The notes beneath the pieces are model-generated. The model was given only the letters and a program-made list of their open reading frames with translations, did no database searches and had not been told where the DNA came from. The translations under genes were made by a program, and so were the position numbers. From Mangrovactinospora gilvigrisea (GTDB lineage Bacteria > Actinomycetota > Actinomycetes > Streptomycetales > Streptomycetaceae), in the NCBI RefSeq assembly GCF_001879105.1, contig NZ_MLCF01000042.1, forward strand, positions 1 to 46,356: DNA of 46,356 nt. The letters are read 5' to 3'. Positions 10,387-18,873 of the stretch are shown piece by piece (the first letter of the stretch is position 1; the number at the start of each line of letters is the position of its first letter).

Positions 10387-10881
10387 ATGAGCACTGCCGC
10401 CGGAGGACGCCCCGGCCCCGACGAGGAGCGCAGCCTCGGCCAGCTGTTCAGCTCGGCGAGCGAGGATCTGCAGGGCCTGATCCGCGACGAGATCGAGCTG
10501 GCCAAGGCCGAGATGCGGGGCACCGTCAAGGGCCTCGCGATCGGCAGCGGTTCGTTCGGCGCGGCGGCGGTGCTGCTCGTCGCCTCGGTGCCGATGCTGA
10601 GCTTCGCCGCCGCCTACGGACTGCGTGCGCTGACGGGATGGCCGATCGGATGGTGCTTCTTCGGCGTCTTCCTCGTCTACCTGCTGCTGGCGGCCGTCCT
10701 CGCAGTCTTCGGGACGCGCAACGTCAAGAAGGCCAAGGCGCCCAACCGGGCGATGGCGCAGAACAAGAAGACCCTCTCCATCCTCGGCCGGGCCAAGCCG
10801 CGTCCCGCGGTGGTCGTGCCGATGGACAAGAAGGTCAAGGCGGTCGAGGACAGGACCTCGCGGCCCGCGCTCGACGGCTGA
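10387..10881 (+). CDS. Holin-like (phage holin superfamily III type) membrane protein
   Basis: A 164-residue protein of the actinobacterial holin-like family, despite its name a conserved chromosomal gene. After a hydrophilic N-terminus with an amphipathic helix (LQGLIRDEIELAKAEMRG) there are two hydrophobic segments at about 55-80 and 87-112, then a basic tail (NVKKAKAPNR). The ATG at 10387 is preceded by GAGGAGG. Its role is not known. Its relative in mycobacteria sits in the same order next to an epoxide-hydrolase-like gene, as here, where the hydrolase follows within 40 bases and is probably co-transcribed. Confidence 0.8.
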   Translation: MSTAAGGRPGPDEERSLGQLFSSASEDLQGLIRDEIELAKAEMRGTVKGLAIGSGSFGAAAVLLVASVPMLSFAAAYGLRALTGWPIGWCFFGVFLVYLLLAAVLAVFGTRNVKKAKAPNRAMAQNKKTLSILGRAKPRPAVVVPMDKKVKAVEDRTSRPALDG

Positions 10882-10918
10882 GCCGCCCATGGTCGTCACG
10901 CTGCAGGGGGGTGGTGCG

Positions 10919-11854
10919 ATGCGCGCGGCGCCCGGCGCGGCCGCCGACGGCGGCCCGGTGCGGCTCGCCGGCCCCTGGACGCACCGCGACGTCTCCGCCA
11001 ACGGCGCCCGCTTCCACGTCGCCGAGCTCGGCGAGGGCCCGCTGGTGCTGCTGCTGCACGGCTTCCCGCAGTTCTGGTGGTCGTGGCGGCACCAGCTGGA
11101 GGAGCTTGCCGCGGCAGGCTTCCGGGCCGTCGCCATGGACCTGCGCGGCGTCGGCGGCAGCGACCACACCCCGCGCGGCTACGACCCGCCCAGCCTGGCG
11201 CTGGACGTGGCCGGGGTGATCCGCTCCCTCGGCGAGCGGGACGCGGTCGTCGTCGGGCACGGCTGGGGCGGCTACCTGGCGTGGACGCTGGCCGTGATGC
11301 GGCCGTCCGTGGTGCGCCGGCTGGCGGTCGCCTCGATGCCCCATCCGCGGATCTACAAGCGGGCGCTGTGGACCGGCGTCCGCGGTGTGCGGGCCCGCCG
11401 CATGGTGCTCGGCTTCCAGCTGCCCTGGGTGCCCGAGCGCCGGCTGGTGCACGGCGGCGCCGAGGCGGTCGGGCGGATGCTGCGCGACTGGTCGGGCCCG
11501 TCCAAGCCGGACGAGGAGGCGGTGCGCGTCTACCGCCGCGTGATGCAGGTGCCCGGCGCCGCGCACTGCGCGGTGGAGCCGTACCGCTGGCTGCTGCGCT
11601 CGGTGCCGCGGCCGGACGGCATCCGGTTCGCGCAGCGGATGAAGCGCCCGGTGCGGGTGCCGGTGCTGCAGCTGCACGGCGTGCTGGACCCGACGGTCCC
11701 GGCGCGGGCGGCGGCCGGGTCGAGCCGGTGCGTCGCGGCGCCCTACCGCTGGCGGCTGCTGGACGGGGTGGGCCACTTCCCGCAGGAGGAGGCGCCGGAG
11801 GTCTTCGCGACCGAGCTGATCGGCTGGCTCAACGACCCGGAACCGGACCGGTGA
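10919..11854 (+). CDS. Alpha/beta hydrolase, epoxide-hydrolase-like, with substituted nucleophile
   Basis: A 311-residue alpha/beta-fold protein of the epoxide hydrolase/haloalkane dehalogenase type. The oxyanion-hole motif HGFPQFWWSWR, the nucleophile-elbow sequence VGHGWGGYLAW, the acid-loop region LHGVLDPTVP and the C-terminal GVGHFPQEEAPE with catalytic His are all in place. In active epoxide hydrolases the elbow reads GHDWGG; here the nucleophilic Asp is Gly, confirmed in the codons (GGC). The ATG at 10919 follows AGGGGGGT and is preferred over 10889. It lies downstream of the holin-like gene on the same strand. The enzyme may be catalytically altered or a binding protein. Confidence 0.82.
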   Translation: MRAAPGAAADGGPVRLAGPWTHRDVSANGARFHVAELGEGPLVLLLHGFPQFWWSWRHQLEELAAAGFRAVAMDLRGVGGSDHTPRGYDPPSLALDVAGVIRSLGERDAVVVGHGWGGYLAWTLAVMRPSVVRRLAVASMPHPRIYKRALWTGVRGVRARRMVLGFQLPWVPERRLVHGGAEAVGRMLRDWSGPSKPDEEAVRVYRRVMQVPGAAHCAVEPYRWLLRSVPRPDGIRFAQRMKRPVRVPVLQLHGVLDPTVPARAAAGSSRCVAAPYRWRLLDGVGHFPQEEAPEVFATELIGWLNDPEPDR

Positions 11855-12058
11855 CGGCAGCAAGGCCGGGCAACCGGCCACCCAGGGCAAACTCCTGACC
11901 ACTCTTCGAGTACGCGCGCGAGCAGCGGAAACAGAGCGTGGGCGGCCGTCACGCCGGGGAGTCCGACGATCCGAACATATGGCCCCCGCATAGGCTAATT
12001 GGCCGAGGAGCGCGGTTCACCGGGGTTATGGATCTGCGGGTCCGGGCACATGCCGGGC
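11855..12058. other. Intergenic region after the hydrolase
   Basis: No gene is supported in the first 200 bases. A TAGGCT -10-like element at 11991-11996 could drive a rightward transcript beginning near 12003, just ahead of a small open frame. Confidence 0.35.
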
Positions 12059-12262
12059 ATGAGTCGGACGTACGACCGCAGCGCCGCGAACCGTACCCTC
12101 CTCCGCAGCAGGGAGACCGAGACGGCCCCGGAGGCCGCCGCCGCTTCCACCGCACCAGCGGGCGGCAGCAGCGGACCCGGAGACGACGCGCTGGGCAGCA
12201 TCCCCAGCATCATCAGCCGCAGAGCCCGCTGGGTCGGCGCCCGCATCCGCAACCGCGGTTGA
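12059..12262 (+). CDS. Possible small protein (67 residues), unrecognised
   Basis: The frame starting at ATG 12059 (or 12050, or TTG 11999) encodes MSRTYDRSAANRTLLRSRE followed by an Ala/Gly/Ser-rich middle and a basic C-terminus (RRARWVGARIRNRG). Its third codon positions are mostly G or C, as in neighbouring genes, and a -10-like element precedes it. There is no ribosome binding site and I know no homologue. It faces the 3' end of marP. It could be a real small basic protein or a chance frame in GC-rich sequence. Confidence 0.3.
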   Translation: MSRTYDRSAANRTLLRSRETETAPEAAAASTAPAGGSSGPGDDALGSIPSIISRRARWVGARIRNRG

Positions 12263-12314
12263 CGCCCTCGGGGAGCGACCGCGTCGGACCGGACCGGACA
12301 GCCGCTGTGATCCT

Positions 12315-13523
12315 CTACTTGGCACACCCCTGTGTGTCCACAGGCGCCGTCCGCGTCCTCGCGTCCTGAAGGTCGCGGGCCACCTCCCCGTACGTCAGCG
12401 CGTACCCCGTCTCCGCGTCGTCCAGCGACTTCGCGAAGATCAGCCCCGCCACCCGGCCGTCCGGCCGCAGCAGCGGGCCGCCGGAGTTGCCCTGACGCAC
12501 CGTCGCGTACAGCGAGTACACCCGCCGGGTGACGCTGCCGCGGCGGTAGACGTCCGGGCCGCGGGCGTTGATCACCTGACGGATGCGCGCCGGCCGGGCG
12601 TCGAAGCCGCCGTTCTCCGGGAAGCCGACGACGATCGCGCCGGACTGCGGGGACTCCTCCGTGCGGTCCAGCGCGAGCGCCGGCGTGCCGTCCGGCAGCC
12701 CCGGCACGTCCAGGACGGCCACGTCCCGGCGCCAGTCGTAGAGCACGACCTGCGCGTCGTAGAGCCGCCCCGTGCCGCCGACCTGGACGGTCGGCTCCCG
12801 GACGCCGCCCACCACATGGGCGTTGGTGACGATCCGGTGCGGCGCGTAGACGAAGCCGCTGCCCTCCAGCACCTTGCCGCAGCCGGTCGCGGTGCCCTGC
12901 ACCTTGACGATGCTGCGGCGCGCGGAGCGCAGCGCGGCGCTGTGCGCCAGCTTGGGGTCGGGCGGCGGCACCGCCTCGATCGGCTCGTTCTCGAACGGCT
13001 GGAAGACCTGCGGGAAGCCGCTGCGCGCCAGCGAGGCGCCGAGGCCGGAGAACCAGCTGTTGGCGCCGGTCGGCATGGCGTTCTCGACGCCGCCGAGGAT
13101 CCGCGAGGAGCGGACCTCCTTGGAGACGGTGGGCAGCGAGGTGCCGGCGAGGGCCGCGCCCAGCAGCCAGGCGACGACGAGGACCGCGAGGGCGTAGACG
13201 GCGGCGCCGCCGGCCGCGTCGGCCCGCCGGGCGGAAGGGGACGGGCGGCGGGCCGCGAGGGTGCGGCGCAGCCGTCCGGCCAGATGCGTCGTCAGGGCCT
13301 GGGCCAGCGCGGCCACCAGGATCACGGCGACGACCGCGACGACCGCGGCCGTGGTGCCGGTGAGCCCGAGGGGGCGCAGCGCCAGGGGGAGCAGGCCGGC
13401 GGCGAGGGCGGCGCCGGCGGCGAAGCCGAGGACCGAGGAGGCGGCGACGACGAAGCCGTTGCGGTAGCCGAGCAGCGCGAACCCGATGGCTGCGGCGATC
13501 AGGAGGATGTCCAGGACGTTCAT
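12315..13523 (-). CDS. marP: MarP-like membrane-anchored periplasmic serine protease
   Basis: A 402-residue protein with a CvpA-like four-helix membrane domain (about 1-125) and a chymotrypsin-fold protease domain. The catalytic residues are His236 (VTNAHVV), Asp267 (WRRDVAVLDV) and Ser347 (RQGNSGGPLL). Cys215 and Cys400 fall where mycobacterial MarP has its regulatory disulfide. In Mycobacterium tuberculosis MarP is needed for acid and oxidative stress resistance; the same may hold here. The start is the ATG at 13523 (MNVLDILLIAAAIGF). The extension to 13646 is Pro/Gly/Arg-rich and unlikely. The gene is downstream of the Nudix and nth genes on the same strand, with about 135 bases between. 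Confidence 0.9.
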   Translation of the reverse strand: MNVLDILLIAAAIGFALLGYRNGFVVAASSVLGFAAGAALAAGLLPLALRPLGLTGTTAAVVAVVAVILVAALAQALTTHLAGRLRRTLAARRPSPSARRADAAGGAAVYALAVLVVAWLLGAALAGTSLPTVSKEVRSSRILGGVENAMPTGANSWFSGLGASLARSGFPQVFQPFENEPIEAVPPPDPKLAHSAALRSARRSIVKVQGTATGCGKVLEGSGFVYAPHRIVTNAHVVGGVREPTVQVGGTGRLYDAQVVLYDWRRDVAVLDVPGLPDGTPALALDRTEESPQSGAIVVGFPENGGFDARPARIRQVINARGPDVYRRGSVTRRVYSLYATVRQGNSGGPLLRPDGRVAGLIFAKSLDDAETGYALTYGEVARDLQDARTRTAPVDTQGCAK

Positions 13524-13658
13524 GCGGCGTTGCGGTCCGCCGTGGTTGCTGTTGCCGCCCCTCCCCGGCACCCCGCCCGGCCCGCTGCGCGGGCCGTGGG
13601 GGTCGGGCGGCGCTCGTGTTGCTGGTGCACGCGGACACACTCTCATGAAGCGCGGGGG

Positions 13659-14354
13659 CTACGCGGCGCGTTGGGCCTCGTCGAGGGTGAGGGTGCGGGC
13701 GGTGTCCCAGGGGCGCTCCCAGCCCGCGTGGTGCAGGATGCGGTCGATCAGGCCGGCGGTGAAGCCCCACACCAGATGGCCGCCGACGAGGAACCCCGGA
13801 CCGGTGAAGCCGCTGGGGTGGCGGACGCGGATGCGGTTGCCGGGGTCCGTCAGGTCGCCCAGCGGGACGCGGAAGACGGCGGCGGTCTCCGCGGCGTCGA
13901 CCGGCGCCACCGGGGACGGCACCCGCCACCAGCCGAGCACCGGCGTCACCACGAAGTCGCTCACCGGGACGTAGAGGCGCGGCAGCACCCCGAAGACCTG
14001 CACGCCGTCCGGCTCCAGGCCGGTCTCCTCCCAGGCCTCGCGGAGCGCCGCGCGGGGCGGGCCCTCGCCGGCCGGGTCGCCGTCCTGCGGGTCGAGGGAG
14101 CCGCCGGGGAAGGCGATCTGCCCGGCGTGCGCGCGCAGGCTGTGGGCGCGCTCGGTGAGCAGCAGGTCGGGGCCGTCGCCGCCCTCGCCGAAGAGGATCA
14201 GGACGGCGGACGGGCGGCCGCCCTCGCTCGGGGCGGGGATGCGGGAGAGCTGCTCGGCGCGGACCTGTCCGACCAGCTCCGAGACCGGCCGCAGCCAGTC
14301 GGGGAGGGCCTCGGCGCCGGGCCGTGCGCGGCCTGCCGCGCCGGCCGTCGTCAC
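13659..14354 (-). CDS. CoA-pyrophosphatase-type Nudix hydrolase (NudL-like)
   Basis: A 231-residue Nudix protein. [22 protein letters not shown] is the region specific to CoA/acyl-CoA diphosphatases (the LLTxR...H.GQ.AFPGG signature), followed by the Nudix box ending REAWEETGL with its metal-binding glutamates. Expected reaction: hydrolysis of CoA or its derivatives to phosphopantetheine and 3',5'-ADP. The start is GTG at 14354, overlapping the nth TGA (GTGA), so the two are translationally coupled. Marked synteny with the mycobacterial nth-nudix-marP block supports the call. Confidence 0.88.
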   Translation of the reverse strand: MTTAGAAGRARPGAEALPDWLRPVSELVGQVRAEQLSRIPAPSEGGRPSAVLILFGEGGDGPDLLLTERAHSLRAHAGQIAFPGGSLDPQDGDPAGEGPPRAALREAWEETGLEPDGVQVFGVLPRLYVPVSDFVVTPVLGWWRVPSPVAPVDAAETAAVFRVPLGDLTDPGNRIRVRHPSGFTGPGFLVGGHLVWGFTAGLIDRILHHAGWERPWDTARTLTLDEAQRAA

Positions 14355-15235
14355 GGCGCGCCCGCCGCGCCCGCCGTGTCCGCCGCGGGCGGTGCGGGCG
14401 GGCCGGGGAAGTCCGGCGGGGGCTTCAGCCGCTGGCCGGGCTTGCCGGCGAGCTCGTACTTCAGCAGCGTCTGGGCCTTCTCGGGGTCGGTCTCGCCCTC
14501 CCCGTAGGAGGGGCAGATCGCCGCGATCGGGCAGGCCCCGCAGGCCGGCTTGCGGGCGTGGCAGACCCGGCGGCCGTGGAAGACCAGGTAGTGGGAGAGC
14601 ATCGTCCAGTCGCGCTTGGGGAAGAGCGCGGCGACGTCCTGCTCGACGACCACCGGGTCCTCCGAGGTCGACCAGCCGAAGCGGCGGGCGAGCCGGCCGA
14701 AGTGGGTGTCGACGGTGATCCCAGGGACGCCGAAGACGTTGCCGAGCACGACGTTCGCGGTCTTGCGGCCCACGCCGGGGAGGGTGACCAGCTCCTTGAG
14801 GGTGCCGGGCACCTCGCCGCCGAAGTCGTCGCGGAGGGACTTGGCGAGGCCGAGGAGCGAGCGGGCCTTGGCGCGGAAGAAGCCGGTGGGGCGGATCAGC
14901 TCCTCCAGCGCCTCGGGGTCGGCGGCGGCCAGGTCCTCGGGCGTCGGGTAGGCGGCGAAGAGCGCCGGAGTGGTCTGGTTGACCCTCAGATCCGTGGTCT
15001 GGGCGGAGAGGACGGTGGCCACCAGCAGCTGGTACGCGTTCTCGAAATCCAGTTCGGGATGTGCGTAGGGGTAGGCCTCGGCGAGGCCGCGGTAGATGCG
15101 GCGGGCCTGCCGGACGAGGCCGGTGCGGGTCTCCGGAACCTTGGCGCGGCGGATCTTCGTCGCCGGGGCCCCCGCCGGCCCCTTCTTCGGCTTCGCCGCG
15201 GACTTCTTCGCCTGTTCGCTGCCCGTCTTCGCCAC
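14351..15235 (-). CDS. nth: Endonuclease III (DNA glycosylase/AP lyase)
   Basis: Base-excision repair enzyme that removes oxidised pyrimidines and nicks at AP sites. The protein is 294 residues. The helix-hairpin-helix [12 protein letters not shown] contains catalytic Lys158, and TVDTHFGRL holds Asp176. The [4Fe-4S] ligands are Cys225, Cys232, Cys235 and Cys241 with the classical C-x6-C-x2-C-x5-C spacing. A basic Lys/Ala-rich N-terminal 30 residues and a Pro/Ala-rich C-terminus are extensions beyond the E. coli length. The start is GTG at 15235. Its stop overlaps the Nudix start. Confidence 0.96.
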   Translation of the reverse strand: MAKTGSEQAKKSAAKPKKGPAGAPATKIRRAKVPETRTGLVRQARRIYRGLAEAYPYAHPELDFENAYQLLVATVLSAQTTDLRVNQTTPALFAAYPTPEDLAAADPEALEELIRPTGFFRAKARSLLGLAKSLRDDFGGEVPGTLKELVTLPGVGRKTANVVLGNVFGVPGITVDTHFGRLARRFGWSTSEDPVVVEQDVAALFPKRDWTMLSHYLVFHGRRVCHARKPACGACPIAAICPSYGEGETDPEKAQTLLKYELAGKPGQRLKPPPDFPGPPAPPAADTAGAAGAP

Positions 15236-15615
15236 ACGATCAGCGTACGGGACCGGGACCGGCCGAGCGGGGCGTTGACCCGGCCGGAGTCGGCCGTGGC
15301 GCGGGCGCGCGCAGGGGTGCGGCGGGTTCGGTCGCGGGTGCCGCCCCGGGGTACGCTCCGGCGCGTGGTCCGAGGCGTGTCGCCCGGCATGCCGCGGGGC
15401 ATCCGGGGTCCGACGGACAGCGGGCGGAAAGTCCGGCAGAATCGGTCACGGAGGCCTGGTCTCCCGGCTCGACACGGGTCCGCGTACGGCCATCCGGCCC
15501 ATCGGGGACTCGACCCGGCTCACGTTTCAGTGCGAGCATGCGTCAAACTTGTGACTGATCGCACTTTTTCCACCGTCGGTCGTCAAGAGCACCGGCATCG
15601 TTAGGAGGACCTCCC
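15236..15615. other. Divergent nth/crp intergenic region
   Basis: 380 bases without a supported gene. It carries the outward promoters of nth and crp and a candidate Crp site at 15551-15564. Confidence 0.5.
15551..15564 (+). promoter_or_regulatory. Candidate Crp-binding site upstream of crp
   Basis: GTGACTGATCGCAC has GTG and CAC half-sites separated by eight bases, close to the GTG-N6-GNCAC pattern reported for streptomycete Crp and to the bacterial TGTGA-N6-TCACA core. It lies 52 bases before the crp start, where autoregulation would be plausible. Single-site pattern match only. Confidence 0.35.
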
Positions 15616-16290
15616 GTGGACGACGTTCTGCGGCGCGCCCCGCTCTTCGCTGCTCTCGACGACGAGCAGGCGGCAGAGCTGCGCGCCTCCATGACCGAGG
15701 TCGGCATGGCCCGGGGTGAGACCCTCTTCCACGAGGGCGAGCCGGGCGACCGGCTCTACGTCATCGTCGACGGCAAGCTGAAGCTGCACCGGACCTCGGC
15801 CGACGGCCGAGAGAACATGATCATGGTGATCGGCCCCGGTGACATGTTCGGCGAGCTCTCGCTCTTCGACCCCGGCCCGCGGACCACGTCCGCGACCGCG
15901 CTGACCGACGCGAAGCTGCTGGCCCTCGGCCACAGCGACCTGCAGCCCTGGCTCAAGGGCCGGCCGGAGGTCGCGGCGGCACTGCTGCAGGCGATAGCGC
16001 GACGGCTCCGGCGCACCAACGACGTCATGTCGGACCTGGTGTTCTCGGACGTCCCCGGCCGCGTCGCCAAGGCCCTGCTGGACCTCTCCAAGCGGTTCGG
16101 CGTGCCGAGCGACGAGGGCATCCACGTGGTGCACGACCTCACCCAGGAGGAGCTGGCCCAGCTGGTCGGCGCGTCCCGGGAGACGGTCAACAAGGCGCTC
16201 GCGGACTTCGCTCAGCGCGGGTGGCTCCGGCTGGAGGCCCGCGCGGTCGTCCTGCTGGACGTGGAGCGGCTGGCGCGGCGCTCGCGCTAG
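15616..16290 (+). CDS. crp: Crp/Fnr-family transcription regulator
   Basis: A 224-residue cAMP-receptor-type regulator. The N-terminal cyclic-nucleotide beta-roll spans about residues 1-115 with the phosphate-binding cassette GDMFGELSLFDPGPRTTSA. A long dimerisation helix follows, then a winged helix-turn-helix, LTQEELAQLVGASRETVNKAL, at about 174-194. In S. coelicolor Crp acts in germination and antibiotic production. The GTG start at 15616 is preceded by TAGGAGGA. It stands alone between nth (divergent) and the MBL gene (convergent), with a hairpin after its stop. Confidence 0.96.
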   Translation: MDDVLRRAPLFAALDDEQAAELRASMTEVGMARGETLFHEGEPGDRLYVIVDGKLKLHRTSADGRENMIMVIGPGDMFGELSLFDPGPRTTSATALTDAKLLALGHSDLQPWLKGRPEVAAALLQAIARRLRRTNDVMSDLVFSDVPGRVAKALLDLSKRFGVPSDEGIHVVHDLTQEELAQLVGASRETVNKALADFAQRGWLRLEARAVVLLDVERLARRSR

Positions 16291-16307
16291 GCGCGGCGGG
16301 CGGCACG

Positions 16308-16330
16308 GCCCCGGGCTCAGGGCCCGGGGC
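16308..16330. terminator. Terminator between crp and the MBL gene
   Basis: GCCCCGGGC (16308-16316) pairs with GCCCGGGGC (16322-16330) over a 5-base loop. It lies between converging genes and can serve both. Confidence 0.7.
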
Positions 16331-16337
16331 TCCGGGC

Positions 16338-17165
16338 TCAGACGAGGCCGTGCTCCTCGAGGTAGTCCAGCTGGGCCCGGACGCTGAGCTCGGCGGCGGG
16401 CCACAGCTCCCTGTCGACGTCGGCGTAGACGTCGGCGACGACCGCCGCGGCGGTGCGGTTGCCCTTCTCCACGGACGTCTCCACCTGGGCGAGGCGCGCC
16501 GCGCGGTGCGCCAGGTAGTAGTCGACGGTCTCCAGCGCCCGCGGCAGCACCGGGCCGTGGCCGGGCAGCAGGATGCGGACGTCGCCGTCCGCGGCGAGCG
16601 TGCGGAGCCGGCGCAGGGTGTCCAGGTAGTCGCCGAGCCGGCCGTCCGGGTGGGCGATGATCGACGTGCCGCGGCCGAGCACGGAGTCCCCGGAGAGCAG
16701 CGCCCGGTCGGCGGGCAGCAGCAGGCACAGCGAGTCGTCGGTGTGGCCGGGGGTGAGGAGCACCCGCACCTCCAGGCCGTCGACCGCGAGGGTGCGGCCG
16801 TCGGCGAGGGGGTTCTCCGTCCGGTCGGTGAGGGCGGCCGTGGAGCCGCGGACCGGGGCGCCGCCGGCCAGTTCGGCGAAGCGCGCGGCGCCCTCGGTGT
16901 GGTCGTGGTGGCGGTGCGTCAGGAGGATGCCGGCGACGGTGCGGCGGCCGCCGTCCGTGGCGGTCTCCAGGACGCGGTGCAGATGGGCCTCGTCCGCCGG
17001 GCCGGGGTCGACGACCAGGACGCGGGCGGCGCCGGGCTCGGCGAGGACCCAGGTGTTGGTGCCGTCGAGCGTCATCGGCCCGGGGTTGGGGGCCAGCACG
17101 GCGGTGGCGCGGGGCGTGACGGGGCCGTCAGGCGGGGTGGGGCCGGCGGACGCGTCGTCGCTCAT
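16338..17165 (-). CDS. Metallo-beta-lactamase-fold hydrolase
   Basis: A 275-residue MBL-fold protein with the binuclear zinc motif THRHHDHTEG (HxHxDH), TPGHTDDS, GDSVLGRG and LPGHGP, plus a C-terminal helical extension typical of LACTB2-like enzymes (endoribonuclease or hydroxyacylglutathione hydrolase type). The substrate cannot be told from sequence. The ATG at 17165 overlaps the TGA of the upstream Nudix gene (ATGA), so the pair is coupled. It is in the crp neighbourhood in both streptomycetes and mycobacteria. Confidence 0.88.
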   Translation of the reverse strand: MSDDASAGPTPPDGPVTPRATAVLAPNPGPMTLDGTNTWVLAEPGAARVLVVDPGPADEAHLHRVLETATDGGRRTVAGILLTHRHHDHTEGAARFAELAGGAPVRGSTAALTDRTENPLADGRTLAVDGLEVRVLLTPGHTDDSLCLLLPADRALLSGDSVLGRGTSIIAHPDGRLGDYLDTLRRLRTLAADGDVRILLPGHGPVLPRALETVDYYLAHRAARLAQVETSVEKGNRTAAAVVADVYADVDRELWPAAELSVRAQLDYLEEHGLV

Positions 17166-18019
17166 GCGGGGCTCCCTGGGGTGGCGGAGGCGGAGGGGGT
17201 GCCGGGCGGCAGGCGGCGGACCTCGGAGCCGGGGGTGGGGCCGTCCCACTCCAGGCGGAGGGCGTCGCCCTGGAGGGTGGCGCGGGGTGTCACGGGGGCC
17301 AGGGGGCGGTCGTCGGCGGCGCGCAGCGCGTCGGCGGCGGTGCGGAAACCGGCGAGCTCCCGAAGGGCCGTCAGGGTGGGCGGCAGCATGGCGAGTCGGC
17401 CCTGCTCGCTCTCGCGGACGGCGGCTTCCGGGGTTGTCCACAGGCTGTGGTCGGACTCGCCGTCGTCGACGCGGTGCGGGGCATCCTGGGGGAGCCGGGC
17501 GACGAAGAAGAGGGTGTCGTAGCGGCGCGGCTCGAACTCGGGGGTGATCCAACGGGCCCAGGGGCGCAGCAGGGCGGGGTCGGGGGTGCGGCCGAGGCGG
17601 GTGAGGAGGGCGGCGAGGGTGGTCTCGTGGGCGGCGAGCGCGCGGCGGTCGTCCTCGGTGACGGGCGCGGGGCCGGGCAGGAGCAGGGCGCCCGCCTCCT
17701 CGAAGGTCTCGCGGAGCGCCGCGCCGAGCGCGGCGGCGGCGGTCTCGGGGTCGAGGTCGCCGCCGAGGCGGGCGGCGAGCTGCTCGGCCGTGCCGGGGGG
17801 CAGCAGCGGCAGCAGGTCGCGGTCGCCGGGGTCGACGCGCCCGCCGGGGAAGGCGTGCATCCCGGGGGCGAACGGCATGGTGGAGCGCCGGCGCAGCAGC
17901 AGCGCCTCCGGCGCGGAGGCGCCGTCGCGGAGCAGCACAACGGTGGCGGCGAGCCGCGGGACGGCGGGTTCGAGGCGCCCCTCCGCGTGGGCGCGAAGGC
18001 GCTCGGTCAGCGAGGACAT
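17162..18019 (-). CDS. Nudix hydrolase (NUDT19-like)
   Basis: A 285-residue Nudix protein. After RLAATVVLLRDG and the arm LLLRRRSTMPFAPGMHAFPGGRVD comes a long insertion, then ALRETFEEAGALL, the second half of the Nudix box with its metal-binding glutamates. The split box with an insertion resembles the NUDT19/RP2 type. The substrate is unknown. It starts at ATG 18019 and is translationally coupled to the MBL gene by ATGA. Confidence 0.85.
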   Translation of the reverse strand: MSSLTERLRAHAEGRLEPAVPRLAATVVLLRDGASAPEALLLRRRSTMPFAPGMHAFPGGRVDPGDRDLLPLLPPGTAEQLAARLGGDLDPETAAAALGAALRETFEEAGALLLPGPAPVTEDDRRALAAHETTLAALLTRLGRTPDPALLRPWARWITPEFEPRRYDTLFFVARLPQDAPHRVDDGESDHSLWTTPEAAVRESEQGRLAMLPPTLTALRELAGFRTAADALRAADDRPLAPVTPRATLQGDALRLEWDGPTPGSEVRRLPPGTPSASATPGSPA

Positions 18020-18099
18020 GCGGCGATGCTATTCCCCCGCCCCACCGCACCCCCCGTTCCCCGCCTCCCGGGCCGCCGGCCCGGCGATGGCCGGGGGCG

Positions 18100-18567
18100 T
18101 CAGTCGGTGAGTTCGACCTGGATCTCCACCTCGACGGGGGCGTCGAGGGGCAGGACGGCCACGCCGACCGCGGAGCGGGCGTGCTCGCCGGCTTCGCCGA
18201 AGATCTCGCCGAGGACTTCGCTGGCGCCGTTGACGACGCCGGGCTGGCCGGTGAACTCCGGGGCGGAGGCGACGAAGCCGACGACCTTGACGACCCGGGC
18301 CACCCGGTCGAGGTCGCCCGCGACCGACTTCACCGCGGCCACCGCGTTGAGCGCGCAAATCCGCGCCAGCGCCTTGGCGTCCTCCGGCGTCACCGCGGCG
18401 CCGACCTTGCCGGCGGCCGCGAGCTTGCCGTCCACCATGGGCAGCTGCCCCGACGTGTGCACATACGCTCCGGAGCGGACGGCCGGCCGGTAGACCGCCA
18501 CCGGCGGCACCACCTGCGGCAGTTCGATGCCCAGCTCCGCCAGCCGCTCTTCGATGCGGCCCGCCAC
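18100..18567 (-). CDS. RidA-family protein (reactive imine deaminase type)
   Basis: A 155-residue YjgF/YER057c/UK114 protein, probably trimeric and cytosolic. RidA members hydrolyse reactive enamine/imine intermediates of amino-acid metabolism. VHTSGQLPMVDGKLAAAGKVGA and the C-terminal HARSAVGVAVLPLDAPVEVE are the family signatures, and the Arg in HARS is at the position of the essential RidA arginine. The start is GTG at 18567, one base after the stop of the small DUF4177 gene (TAGCGTG), so it is coupled to it. Confidence 0.9.
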   Translation of the reverse strand: MAGRIEERLAELGIELPQVVPPVAVYRPAVRSGAYVHTSGQLPMVDGKLAAAGKVGAAVTPEDAKALARICALNAVAAVKSVAGDLDRVARVVKVVGFVASAPEFTGQPGVVNGASEVLGEIFGEAGEHARSAVGVAVLPLDAPVEVEIQVELTD

Positions 18568-18568
18568 G

Positions 18569-18730
18569 CTACTGGCCCTCGACCGGACGCTTGAAGTACG
18601 CGACCAGGTTCTCGCTGTTGGGGCCGGGCACGATCTGCACCAGCTCCCAGCCGTCGGACCCGAAGTTGTCGAGGATCTGCTTGGTGGCATGGATCAGCAC
18701 GGGCGCGGTGAGGTACTCCCACTTGGTCAT
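18569..18730 (-). CDS. DUF4177-like small protein (53 residues)
   Basis: A short gene that is easy to miss, from ATG 18730 to TAG 18569. It starts MTKWEYLTAPVLIHATKQIL, continues with a Trp-Glu-Leu-Val-Gln motif (DGWELVQIVPGPN) and ends LVAYFKRPVEGQ. The pattern WEY...DNxGxxGWELVxI...YFKRP is characteristic of DUF4177. Small proteins of this kind precede ridA in streptomycetes. Function unknown. It is followed immediately by ridA. Confidence 0.85.
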   Translation of the reverse strand: MTKWEYLTAPVLIHATKQILDNFGSDGWELVQIVPGPNSENLVAYFKRPVEGQ

Positions 18731-18873
18731 GGCGGGAGCCTATCCCGCCGCCGGGACGGACCCGCCCGTCGCACACTCGCGCGGCGGGGTGGTTACGCTC
18801 GCGAGTGGGCACCCCTACATCTACGGGCCGCCCACGGCAGGGACGACGAGAAGACGGCGAGGGAGGACACGGC

